DNA of 64,000 bases from Gymnorhina tibicen. Lineage: Eukaryota > Chordata > Aves > Passeriformes > Artamidae. This document shows positions 49,631-61,023 of this stretch, piece after piece (the first letter of the stretch is position 1; each line of letters begins with the position of its first letter). The translations under genes were made by a program, and so were the position numbers. The DNA lies in NCBI GenBank assembly GCA_013399875.1, contig VXAZ01004023.1, positions 1,425,422 through 1,489,421 on the forward strand, written 5' to 3'. The notes beneath the pieces are model-generated. The model searched no databases, was not told where the DNA came from, and saw nothing but the letters and a program-made list of their open reading frames with translations.

Positions 49631-49929
49631 CTGAAAAAGAAAAAAGAAAATATATTGCCTTTATGCAATAAGAAAACATGCATAGTATTTACCCAAAAGC
49701 TCTCAAAAGCTTTTTCATAAAAACATGTTGTACTTTCATTCATATAAATGTGTATTTGTATTTTTACAAAAAACCTACTTATTAGTACCACAGTTAAATA
49801 AGTGTTTTGGATGTGCAGTAGGAGTTTCTTAGCTCAAACATGATTTACCTTATCAGCTATAATGGCTACCAGGATAAACGCATATTTTTCTGTAAGTTAA
49901 AATGCATATTATTAATATTTTTATAACAG

Positions 49930-50090
49930 TTTACATTTATATAGCACCTTTCATCCCAAATACCATAGTGTATTATGTATATGAATAATCCCATTGAACT
50001 GGTGTGAATAGTCCATTGAAACCAATGGGACTATTCACACAAGCAAGGCTATTCACATGAATTAGAGCTATAGAGTCTGGCCTTCATTAT
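49930..50090. repeat. Old amniote-type interspersed repeat with hairpin
   Basis: TTTACATTTATATAGCACCT and TTCATCCCAAATACC, followed by ATAGTCCATTG...CAATGGGACTATTCACAC and 'GGCTATTCACATGAATTAG', resemble old non-autonomous repeats widespread in birds and reptiles ('caatgggactactcacatg' type). It contains a near-perfect inverted repeat: 50002-50018 against 50023-50040 with a 4-base loop and one bulged G. Family assignment is from motif memory only. Confidence 0.45.
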
Positions 50091-51040
50091 ATAATGTATT
50101 TTTTTTCTCCACAAAATTGTCACTCGCCATACATGTTAGTCTTAAATAAATTAATTGCAGAGGAGATGAAATTGCAAATGCTATTTCTTTCAATATATTT
50201 TCAGAAATTTACATATATGAATAAGGGTAGGAGGCCAAATAATTTAATCTCTCTCTTGTATATTAACGTAGTTTAGTGCTGATTTAAAATGAAGATGTCT
50301 CTTGCTAATGGCTCATCCCAAAACAACTTTCTACAAATAAAGAGCTTAATCCCGGAAATTTTTACTTCAGGAAGTAGGTTTTAATCATGTTAAGAATCTT
50401 ATTTCATTCAGTGGGATTGCTCATGAGTTAAGATTCTGGGATCAATATCAAGGACAGATAAACAAGTGGCTAATATAATTGATTGTTCTTCGGTCCCTAT
50501 TAAGAAAACATTTTACACTGAAACAGCAATTTGAGGAATCAAATTTGGGTGACAAACACTTTCACTTCTACTTTTCATTTCTGTGTGTTAGAGATGCTCA
50601 GGAAGAAAACTTTTTGTAAGGTTTGGGATATGTTATTTTTTAGTTAATCGGCTCTAATTAAACAACATACCAGCAGTACAGTTCCGTGAGGGAGTAATAA
50701 AATTTGGCGCTATTTCCGGTGAAAGGGAGAGGGTGATGTTCCTCTTAAAGTGCCAAATGGGGAAGCACTTCCTTTGAAATTGCCCCTGAAGCTACAGCAT
50801 TAGTGTGCCAGGGCTGAGATCATCAAGGACCTGAGCATTGGAAAGGCTTTAACACTCAGTGACGGATGGTTTTCCCTCATACACAAGCAGAATGAGGTGT
50901 CTTGGAAGGATATCCCGGGACACAGAGGTAGCAGTGGTGGTATTCAGGAGAAGATGGCAACTTAAGCATTGTATGGGCTCTCGAGAGGCTCTTGTCCACC
51001 TCTCCATACCCAGAGCAGTCAGAATTAAAATTTGAGAAAC
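50091..51040. other. Non-coding stretch
   Basis: AT-rich with no recognised gene. The part from about 50640 to 50780 is less repetitive and mixed in composition. The right end, from about 50820, may belong to the LTR-like repeat that follows, whose 5' boundary is unclear. Confidence 0.4.
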
Positions 51041-52217
51041 TGTCTGTTAAAGTGTGAAGATCAAAACAGAAGTGCAGCATGGTTCTTGAACCTTGGCAAG
51101 GTTCTGGTGGCAGAGGGGCTACAGGGGTGACTTCTGTAAGAAGCTGCCAGAAGCTTCTCCCATGTTCAATAGAGCCAGTGGAAGATGGACCCGCCACTGG
51201 CCAATGCTGAGCCTATCAGTAACAGTGGTAGCACCTCTGGGATGATGTATTTAGGAAGGGGGGAATGTTGATGCACAGTTGCATCCAGAGAGAGAGACAG
51301 AATGTGAACATGTGAGAGCAACATCTCTGCAGACAGCAGGGTCAGTGGAAAAGGGGGGAGAGAAGGTGCTCCAGGCGCCAGAGCAGAGATTGCCCTGCAG
51401 ACCACGGTGCAGACCATGGTGAAGCAGCTGTGCCCCTGCAGCCCATGGAGGTCCATGGGGATGCAGAGATCCACTTGCAACTCCCAGAGAAGGTGGATTC
51501 CTGAAGGAGACTGTGACTGCATGGAAAGCCCATGTTGGAGCAGGCCCCTTGCAGGACCTCTGGCCTCATGGAGAGAGGAGCCCATGTGGAGCAGGTTTGC
51601 TGGCAGGACTTGTGACTCTGCAGGGAACCAACACTGGAGCAGCCTGTTCCTGAAGGATGGTACCCCATGGAAGGGACCCGCTCTGAAGCAGTTTGTGAAG
51701 AACTGTAACCCATGGGACGAATCACATTGTAGAAGTTTGTGGAGGACTGTCTCCCATGGGTGGAATTCCATGCTGGAGCAGGAGCAGAGTGTGAGGAGTT
51801 GTTTCTCTGATGAGGAAGGAGTGTGAGAGACAACCTGTGATGAACTGACTGTAACCTCCATTCCCTGTCCCCTTGCACTGCCAGTGGGAAGAAGGGAGAG
51901 AAAACTGGGGGTGAAGCTATGCCCAGGAAGAAGGGAGGTATGGGGAAGGTCTATAAGATAGTTTTATTTCTCATTATCCTACTCTGATTTGATTGGTAAT
52001 AAGTTCAGTTAACTTCCCTAGTTAACTAAAGTTCCCTAGTTCCCTAAGTCTGTTTTGCCTGTGAGAGTAACTGGTGAGTGATCTTTCTCTGCCCTTATCT
52101 CAATCCATCAGCCTTTCATTATATTTTCTCCCCTCTGTCCTGCTGGGAGGCAGAGTGATGGAGCAGCTTCGATGGTCACCTGTCACGGAACCTGGGTCAA
52201 CCCATGACAACACCACA
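51041..52217 (+). mobile_element. Solo-LTR-like avian repeat
   Basis: The text matches a repeat common in neoavian and passerine genomes: 'GTAACAGTGGTAGCACCTCT' near 51220, then GGTGCTCCAGGCGCCAGAGC, then a block of degenerate units of about 45-50 bp each containing 'CCCATG' and 'TGGAGCAG' (about 51420-51790). It ends with TTTTATTTCTCATTATCCTA, a 'GTGAGAGTAACTGGTGAGTG' segment and 'CTGGGTCAACCCATGACAAC'. The TG (51041) and ACA (about 52217) edges suit an LTR, but I see no matching target-site duplication, so the 5' edge is uncertain by about 50 bp. No internal retroviral genes flank it, so it would be a solo LTR. Open frames inside it are incidental. Confidence 0.65.
51420..51790 (+). repeat. 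Degenerate ~45-50 bp internal tandem units of the LTR-like repeat
   Basis: About six imperfect units, each with a GCCCATG(T/G)(T)GGAGCAG-like start and a 'GGACT(G/T)T...CCCATGG' end, for example near 51530, 51590, 51630, 51670, 51715 and 51765. Unit identity is low, so the expansion predates this copy and is probably a family trait. Confidence 0.6.
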
Positions 52218-52558
52218 ATGACTGAGTCATTGGGGATGCAAAATCCTTCAGATCCCCATACTGCCTGACCTGGAGCATTAACCCCTTTGTTTTAGAATCT
52301 TACATGAGGTGCCAGCACATGGGCTTAGGAAGACAGCCACTTCCTTTTCTTATTTGCCTTTACAGTGCAGTGCAACGCCTCCAACGGGGGCGCTAGAGGA
52401 GACCTACTCCAGAGGGGAGCACGCCCTGACAAATGCGTGTCTCCCTTGTGGATGTGTGAGATGATTTTGCTTACATTCTTGCTTTACAGCAGGCAGAATG
52501 ATGATGAGAAAAAAGAGGAGAGCCCCATTCACCCAGCAGTTTCATAAAACCGAGTATC
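52218..52558. other. Short unique spacer between LTR-like repeat and CR1
   Basis: Mixed composition with no recognised gene. It includes a GC-richer patch at 52370-52450 and nothing else I can support. Confidence 0.4.
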
Positions 52559-53058
52559 TAGAATCATGGAATTATAGAATGGCTTGGGTTGGAAGGGACC
52601 TTAAAGGTTATCTTGTTCTAACCCCCTCCACCGTGTGCAGCGATACCTTCCACTACACCAGGTTGCTCAAAGCCTTGAACACTTCCACAGATGGAGCATC
52701 CACATCTTCTCTGAGCAACCGCTTCCAGTGCCTCACCATCCTCACAGTAAAGAATTCCTTTCTAATCTGTTATCTAAACCTACCCCCTTTCAGTTTAAAG
52801 CTATTCCCCCTTGTCCTACCACTACATGCCCTTGTCAAAAGCCCCCTCCAACCTTCTTGTAGGCTCCCCTCTAGGTACTGAAAGGTGCTCTCTGGAGCCG
52901 TCTGTTCTCCAGGCTGAACAACCCCAGCTGTCTCAGCCTGTCCTCATAGGAGAGGTGCTGCAGCCCTCTGGGCATCTTCACGATCTTCCTCTGGACTTGC
53001 TCCAGCATGTCCAAGTCCTTCTCACGTTGTGAGCCCCAGTGCTCAGTGCAGTACATAT
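52559..53058 (-). mobile_element. CR1 LINE 3' fragment, antisense
   Basis: The left edge carries GAATCATGGAATTATAGAAT and GGCTTGGGTTGGAAGGGACC, the antisense 3' end. In sense orientation a readable ORF2 C-terminal stretch includes DLDMLEQVQRKIVKMPRGLQ and HLSYEDRLRQLGLFSLENRR (about 53010-52890), followed by a frameshift. It is about 500 bp, 5'-truncated near 53058, and more diverged from the 46.8-kb copy than two recent copies of one subfamily would be. Confidence 0.93.
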
Positions 53059-56000
53059 TACTCAGCTAGACCCTAACATCTTGAGTCCAGTGAGGAGGCA
53101 GGTCTGGGAATGAGATTAGGATTTGCATGAGAGATCAGTGTGGGCTTGCTGATCTCCAGATTACCCAAGCGTTGGCCACACAGCTGGTCAGAAATTCCAT
53201 TCTCACACTGGCAGGTGTATTGGTGATACCTTGGTGTCTAAGGAAGTAGGGATTTAGTTTCTTTTGAGGACCTCTGTTTTTCCTGCTATTGAAGTTAAGC
53301 ACTTCAAGTGGCTGAGCAATGCTTGAGTCCCTTTGCAGATGAGTTCTAAGTTGTTAGAGAAAGTGTAATTTATCTTTATATATATATGTGTGTGTGTGTA
53401 CATATATATATATTGTATTCCATGTAAAGCTTGCTTGTTCCCTTGTCTAGAGGTTGTATTACCCCACCCTGAGGAAAGGTCACAGCCATAGGAGGTATAT
53501 AAGACCAAAAATTCACTTTTAAGTTTTGTATCCATTATATGGGGTTGTTCATTGGTTCTGAATGTCACATGGCCAAAACGGTCTTATTCTCTCTCAAAAA
53601 ACAAAGATCCCCTCAAGGTCATTTAAGAATCTCTGAAGGTCTCATATGAAATTGTGGTAAAGGATTTTTTAAGCACAGTTTTTAAGAAAGCATATTTAAT
53701 ACTTTGCATTTTTAAGTATTTATTGCAAATACTTCAGATTTTCTATACCTTTAATACTAATGTCATACTTAAAATAAATCACAATGTGTACTTCCTATGA
53801 TCTTTTCAGAACACAATAAAACAGATTGTTTTTAATGGCTGTTCCAGCAATGAAAAATATCTGTGTTAGGTGGAAACAACAAATTGATGCTTTTTCAATT
53901 CCTTTTAATGGCATGAGGATCTTTGCAACATGCTGTGAAAAATATTCTCTTAATGATAGGCCTGTGGCACAACTTAAGGAGTCATCAAGAAATAAATGCT
54001 CTGCTGTCTGGCTGGCAGCTTGGTGTCCCTTAATTGAAGTATTATAAGATTCTGTGCAGAGTAAAGCCTCCAGGGTTTTGTAGCTAAATGGCACGGACAC
54101 CTCTGATGAGACATGCAGATGAAGATGTGTCAATACAATCTTCACCAATTTGCTGTAATAGCAGAGACTGATTAATTTTATAACCACGGGTGCTTCTATT
54201 AGCTAACCTAAGGAATGATTTAGACTTTATTAAGCGACTTATTTCTATCTTTTTCGAGAGACTTCTGCAGCATAGTTTATCGCCAGCTGCTAGACAGCAA
54301 CACTTTTTCTAATAAGGATTCTAAATTTATTATTTAAGGATGGATCATGATCATAACTCAGTTATGTGCAGCGTAGTGGGGGCAAATCCTTGTGACTTGG
54401 CAAATCAACTGTACTTAGGTTGGTGTTTCTCAAAAAATAAAGTGGCTTGATATCCTATGCAACTGAAATGGCAGCTCCTGTATACATTTTTAATGTATGA
54501 AAAAGGAAATTGAAGCAACTAAATCTAAAGTATGTGTCTCTGTATTTTTATCTTTTTTTGCTAGACTATAAAACTATTTTAATATTTTATTATAATTGCT
54601 TATGGACATCTAGTGTGATTTGGTTACCCATAATCAACCAACACTTTATATTTTAGGGCTTTCTTCAATAAAATATGAATTACCACACGGACAATGCATT
54701 TCATGATTGCTTTGCACAGTGCTGGCTGTGCAATCATGCTGCACTTTCTCTCAGGAATAAGGAACCCAAAATGACTCCTGTACATTCTGGACACAGCAGA
54801 CAGTTAGAAAAATGTCGTATCCATTTTTTGGATAGCCAAACCCCCGAATTGGTGGCTGTCATCAGTTTCCTTACCCATTCAGCAGGAAAACTGATGGCCA
54901 TGTTTTTTCCATCACAGATGCCATCATGCCTCCCACTGAGGAAACTCTACGTCCTGCATGGTACCCTACTTCTGCCTCCTGACACAGCACTATGTTCTTA
55001 TTGCTGAAGGAGAATGTTTGTCCAGTGAGTGGAAACAAGCCTCTTTCTCTAGTCTTACTTACCAAGAATGCTGGAGCATACTGACCTTGTCTTTTTCCTG
55101 TGTGCTTTGTGCTGTTTTCCAACTAGTCAGCCTCATACGAAGTAATAAAGAATGTGCTGTACACAAAAGTCAAGTTCAGACATCTCAAATTATAGTCATC
55201 AACATAGATATAGAGTAACCCACTTCCAGACCATGGTCCAAGTTTCACTCATACACTAATGGCAGAGAAAGAAGCTACTCTTTGCTTGTTGTGGTCCCAG
55301 GATCTGGACACAATTTAATTCAATCTTGTGCTCCTTTATTTACAATCTGATTCTGGGATGGACACTTACTGCATGAGCTCATCTGTTACAAGGTAGGAGA
55401 CCTGCACATACAGTCTGAGGTTCATATTTTCCCCCTACCAGCAGAAACATGAATGTGGGAGGGTGTTTCTTTGGATCAGGAATTTTTCCTCCCTTCCCCT
55501 GTCCTCTACTGGTTTTGTGTTCTGATTTTTCTTTTTTTTGGTGAATGTGTGATTCATCATTTTTATATATTCATTTCTCAATTGTGGCTGAATTCATAAC
55601 TGTATTTCAACATTTATTTGTTTGAAATTTCTTCTTATTACTTACTTCATAGTTTCTTTTCTTTAACCAACTGTTGAAATTTTGAAACAGTAATAAAAAA
55701 TTCCTCAGTAGCAAACAATAAATTTTACTTGTTTTTCTACATACATGCAACTCACTTTAATAACAAGATTCTCCAGAATCACAGTATTTCAGTACTTCAT
55801 TCTTACAGACATCTGAAAGTTCAGCCTTCAGAATTACAGAAATCCCTACTTTTTGACTTACCTGAGATATTCTGAAAGTCAAATTATTTCTAACTTTGCC
55901 TCTTGTAGGTTCCATATACATTTTCCTCATGTATCTGGTGCAAGCTACATGCAAGCAGTTGTCTGATCTAGCCTGGCAGATCCAAGTGCTTGTCACTGCA

Positions 56001-59000
56001 GACATGTTCAAAGAAATCATTCTCCAAAGGCTTGTGGGAGCCAAAGGCAACTTTCTTGTGAAGAACAGAAAAAGCATCCCTTTGGAATTGAAGCAAGCAT
56101 TGGTGATCACCTTTTATCATACTTGCTTTGCTTTTTCTCTCTTCCCTACATCTGTAGGCTTCATTTCTTTCCCCCTCCAAACTGGGTTCACTATCATCCC
56201 TGCAATTTTAGAGTTGCTGATCAGAAGTGGAGCAGCATGTGAAATATGGCTGGTTTATGTCAAGCAGGTACATGCCAGCTCTATCTAGTCTGCTTCCCTC
56301 AGTACTTCAGGCTTGCTCCTCCTGCAAAGATGAATTAATAGAGCCACTGATTCAGGTTGCATTTGTGTTAAAATGCGTAAGAACCTGCTCTGATGCTTAC
56401 ATTTCTCACTGAATGCTGCTGTGGCAGCTCCATGATATCTTACCTACCAATTAGTTTTCCTTCGACATCTTAATGGGTAGTGAGATTGGGGCTGCTGAGA
56501 AGTATTGTGGCATTTACTGAAGATCCATTCCCTAGTGCTTGAATTGGTAGCAAAGAGACACCTGTCAAGTGAGCTATGACTGACACATGTCTTTCAAAAG
56601 TATACTTATATATGTGTGTCTCTGTGTGTTTGCATTTACACATTAATTACCAGAAATATGCTTTAAAAATAATTATGTATGGCTAGATCACTTTGCAAAT
56701 TAAAACACTGGCCTTTACTTCACCTAATAATTGAAGCAGTGCCTCTAGCACCCTGTCCCCTGCATCCTCTTGGAGAGACAGAAAGGAGAGCTAAGCTCAG
56801 ATGGGTTCACTGGCATCATATTACCCCATCCAGTGAAGTTCCCTAACCCTTGAATTGGTGCTGCACCTAACACTGATTGAATCACTACAGACTATTGATT
56901 TTGGCTTTCTAGAGAAGCCATTCATACAGCCTAGAGCGTATAAAAGAACTTCTATTCTCCCTGAAAATGATTTAGTATAAATAACTAAAATAAATGTCAG
57001 TGGGAGATCTGTGAGCTTATTAAGCACAGGTAGACCTCTTGATGTGTTGCACATAGACTGAATGTGTATATGTATAGATTTAAATAACGATACATGTATT
57101 TTCAGTCCAAGTTTGGCACAAGACCAGAATGGACCTCAGAGTGAGTGCAAATACCCCAGACAAATTACATAATATGCATCTGCATAGGGAAACCCAGAGC
57201 CAAGGCACACCGTGTCTATTAATCCTACCCCAGAGGCTACTAAAGGCTGGAGAATGCATACTCGTAAATATGGACTGTGGCCCCTGGTCACTGAGGTGGT
57301 CCCTGGAGACTTGTTTGTACCCACTTTGGCAGGGTGGTTTTGTGTCTTCGAGGGTGACCAGAGCTGGGGAGGAAATTCTGCCTTATGGCTAGGAAGCACT
57401 GTCTTGTTTTTGTCCTGCATGGACACGCTGCTTTCTTTGGCCATTTAATTTGGTTGCGGGTTCCTCACAATCCAGGGAGGTTTCCAGTGCACCTAGGAGG
57501 TTTGTTACCTCTCTGTCCTGTCTCACTGAAGCAGGAGCATGTTGGTGGTGGATGCCAGAAAGCTGGGATCCTATGCCTTCCCCAGATTCCATCTCTAACC
57601 ACCATGGGACATCTGAGCATCTCCTGGACTTTAAATGAGTGTCGTGTTTAGGCTTTTTGTAGGTGAAGAACAGAAAATACAATACCATGCCAGATACAGG
57701 CATTTCAAGTTAACCCTGATTCATAGTCTGCTGCAGGCAGTAAAAATCTCTCTATCATCTCTGATAGACTCTGTATCAGGCAGATACTGAGGCATTAACA
57801 AAGTATTAAATTCTACATATGTGTGCACACACACACATAGTGTTCATAAAGTATATACATCTATGCATTGCTTTAAATTTTCATACTAATGTGGCATAAT
57901 GCTAATTTATAGAGTGGATCCATTGCTCTGTTGGATTTTGAAAAATAAAAACAAAATAAATCTTCCCTAAAAATGGACAGGATTTTTTATGTTACATGTT
58001 CTTACGGCATGACAACCATTGAAAGAGCTATTTAGTATGTTACATGGTTTAATAAAAATAACTTGTCTGGCAACATCTGAAAGCTTTTGCAGCTGCAGGG
58101 GTACTTCTTGGAAATAAATTTGTGTTTACACAGGTGCAGCCATATTTAACAAAATTTTTATATGCAATGCAAACAGCTGCCTGTCTGTTTTCTTTGGCAG
58201 AGCTCTTTCCAACTGAAACAATTTGTATCAAACATATCTCTCTGTGATACCTATATAAACAATAGACAAAATTCCTGTGAAAGAAAAAGGTTTTCAATAC
58301 TGCACTTTTTAGATAAACTGGAAAGCAGAAGCACCTTGATTAGAAAAGCTTGTCCCTTCATGAAATATTTTGCATTTGAGAAGGGCTCAGGAGTCCACCA
58401 GGGAATTATTAAGCACTGTGTAGGAAAACTCAGAGTTTTATCGAGTTAAAGTCAAGCTGAAGGATTCTATGTTCAGTAAAAGACACTTGGCAAATTGGAT
58501 ATTTTCCTTAACAAGAGCACTGCCAGTAGTGATGTACATTATATTATTTGACTTTTGTAATATTTTTGTATAGAATGAAGTATTTCCCAAAATATTTAGT
58601 CAAAACTCGATTTTCATTTTTGACTATACTTTAAATATTTTGTTGTATTTTTTTTTCCATTGTATGAAATTCTTCTTCATTCAGAAAACGGTAATTTACA
58701 GGAGTCTTAGTAACCCTGCACTTTTCACTTCTTTGCAAATACTCATGCTTTTGAAAGGCTGCCCTATTCCCAGCTTGCTTTCTTTTGGTCAAAATTCTGT
58801 AGATTAGAAGTCTGTGGATTTTAAATTGTGGTCTGCAGTTTGGGTTTCAAAGGCACCTTCCTCAGCCTTCCATGTTCCCAACCAAAACAGTGAGTAGGAA
58901 AGAAAGATTTCTTCACTTAATTTATCTTGATGTCCACAATTTCTTCCACCATTTGTTCATGTAAAATTTTTTTCTGTATAATTCACAGCAAAAAATGTTA

Positions 59001-60750
59001 ATATATGCTGCTATTGATTCAAATTGTATTCAAATATTATTGAACACATACACAAAATATAGTACTAACATTAAATATCAGTTTAATTATTTCAGCACTG
59101 ATGAGGAATAATTTTCTGTTCACAGATAAAGAGCAAGTCTCCAACAACATTATCTTCTCATGAATTTTTATTTGTTGTTTTTTGTAACCATGCAGTATAG
59201 CAGGTGAACCCATGCATGTGATATACTTGATCAGTCCTTTTACTTATCAGAGAGTGAAGTGGAGAAGCTAACAGTGCTTCTGGCAGCCTCACTACAACAG
59301 AAACCTTGTGTCTAGATAAAGATTTTAATAAATTATATATTTGTGTGACTGCACCGACTTCAACAGAGGATCCAGGGGGCTTTGTGCTGTACTTGCATTT
59401 GTGTGGAGCTGACACAGCTTCTGAGTGCTCAGAATGACAAATCTTTGTTAGCATTGCTGCAGCTTTGCAGAAAGCCCTTTATGAAATGCAGTTTAGCCTC
59501 CCGGTGCCATGGGGGCTTGTCACACTCTCTCCCAGGCAGTGTGCTGGAAGCATTTTTAGTGAGGTCGCTTGTTTGTTCTTTCCCCGTGAATTTTCCCCTC
59601 AGTATAAATACAGTCCAACAAATGACCTTTTCTTAAGCCTATTCTGCACACAATATCTTCACATATCTCCACGAGATGTATTTACATATACCTACCATGT
59701 CCTTATACCCCTGTACAGGATGAGGCAGTACTTCACCACTGGTTGGAATTATGGCCACAGAAGAAGATTTTGTGATTGTACATTTTCTACACTTTCTGAG
59801 TTATTCTGGCCTTCTGTTTGAACTTCAATCCAATGAGCTGAGAACCCAGAAGACATATTAAAGAAAGTTGTGCTCTGTGTGTAAAGGCTGCTTTATTTTA
59901 TATGACTACATTAGCTGCGAGAACCAGCTAGAAAATGAAAATTCTTTTTGGGTATTTAGCTTCTCTTTCCCATCTAAACAGTATTTAAATCATTAACTAC
60001 AGTGTGATTATTTGTTTCTAGGTTTAAGAAACATGCTTCTATCATCAGTCATGCCTGCACATTGGTAATTGTGTAAGCTTTGTGGTTTTTTGAGCAGTAG
60101 ATTTACTAAGAAATGAGGAATCCACATATCCCTTAAGCTCTTAAATTTTCAGACTGAAAGATTTCACTCCAGTGTTTTTAGCTGAGCTGGACTCTAGGCT
60201 AAATTAGGAACACTACTCACTGACAACCAAGGAGTTGGAAAATCCATTATGTAAATTCGTGCTAACAATCTTTTTCCTAATAAATGAACAATTAGATAGA
60301 AGAGGGTACTACATTCAACTGAAATAAAAAACTTTAATAAAAAAGAGATTGAGCAAATTTCACCTTGATGGAGAAAATTTTTTTCCACATTAACTTGGGA
60401 TCATGTGCTCAAGAACAATGATTTCATCAGAAACAGAGCCAAGCCCGGGGCAGCTAACCAGAAGTTGAAAATTGCAGTCCTTTGCTTCAATAAGTACAAA
60501 CCAGTGGTTCTTACTGCTGCTGAAGATTCTTTTAAGCAAATTTCCTAAATGACTGCTGGACCCTACCATCTTTACAAACAATCCATTCCTGGATCTCTGT
60601 AAAACTCTAGCTTGCTTTCCACCAAAACTCCTTCTCCAAGTGCATGACCACCTCTCAGTTCAACCTCAGCCTAAAAAAGTATTTACAGGAACAAGTAATG
60701 GTATTAAGTCTATGAAGAATCCTTCTAAGTCTATTAAGAACCTCCTAGAT
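53059..60750. other. Non-coding stretch, gene-desert-like
   Basis: AT-rich with no recognised gene. It contains TA/TG microsatellites at 53377-53413 and about 56606-56632 and a short CA run at 57825-57838. The segment 53930-54330 looks unusually non-repetitive, with several TTAAT/ATTA motifs, and is a candidate conserved non-coding element. GC-richer patches at 57120-57640 and 59360-59600 yield overlapping short frames with no recognisable product. Confidence 0.45.
53377..53413. repeat. TA/TG compound microsatellite
   Basis: TATATATATA, then GTGTGTGTGTGT, then ACATATATATATAT. Confidence 0.9.
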
Positions 60751-61023
60751 AAAAAAGTTCTTTACAGAAGTAATTATTATTATTATTTGTTTCAGTCATT
60801 TCTTCATTTAAGTTACTTTAGATACACCTTGTCTAAACCACAAAAAAGTTCTTTACAGAAGTAATTATTATTATTATTTGTTTCAGTCATTTCTTCATTT
60901 AAGTTACTTTAGATACACCTTGTCTAAACCACAAAAAAGTTCTTTACAGAAGTAATTATTATTATTATTTGTTTCAGTCATTTCTTCATTTAAGTTACTT
61001 TAGATACACCTTGTCTAAACCAC
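60751..61023. repeat. Three perfect tandem copies of a 91-bp unit
   Basis: Copies at 60751-60841, 60842-60932 and 60933-61023 are identical by eye. Each starts AAAAAAGTTCTTTACAGAAG, carries an (ATT)n run followed by TTGTTTCAG, and ends TTGTCTAAACCAC. There is no further partial copy beyond the flanks. Perfect identity means very recent expansion or an assembly artefact. The (ATT)4-5 and A6 tracts inside may have promoted slippage or misassembly. No gene is associated. Confidence 0.97.

Noticed and set aside
51166..51861. 231-codon minus-strand open frame, plus others in the same place
   Set aside because: It lies entirely in the LTR-like repeat, antisense to it. The degenerate internal units keep frames open; there is no protein similarity.
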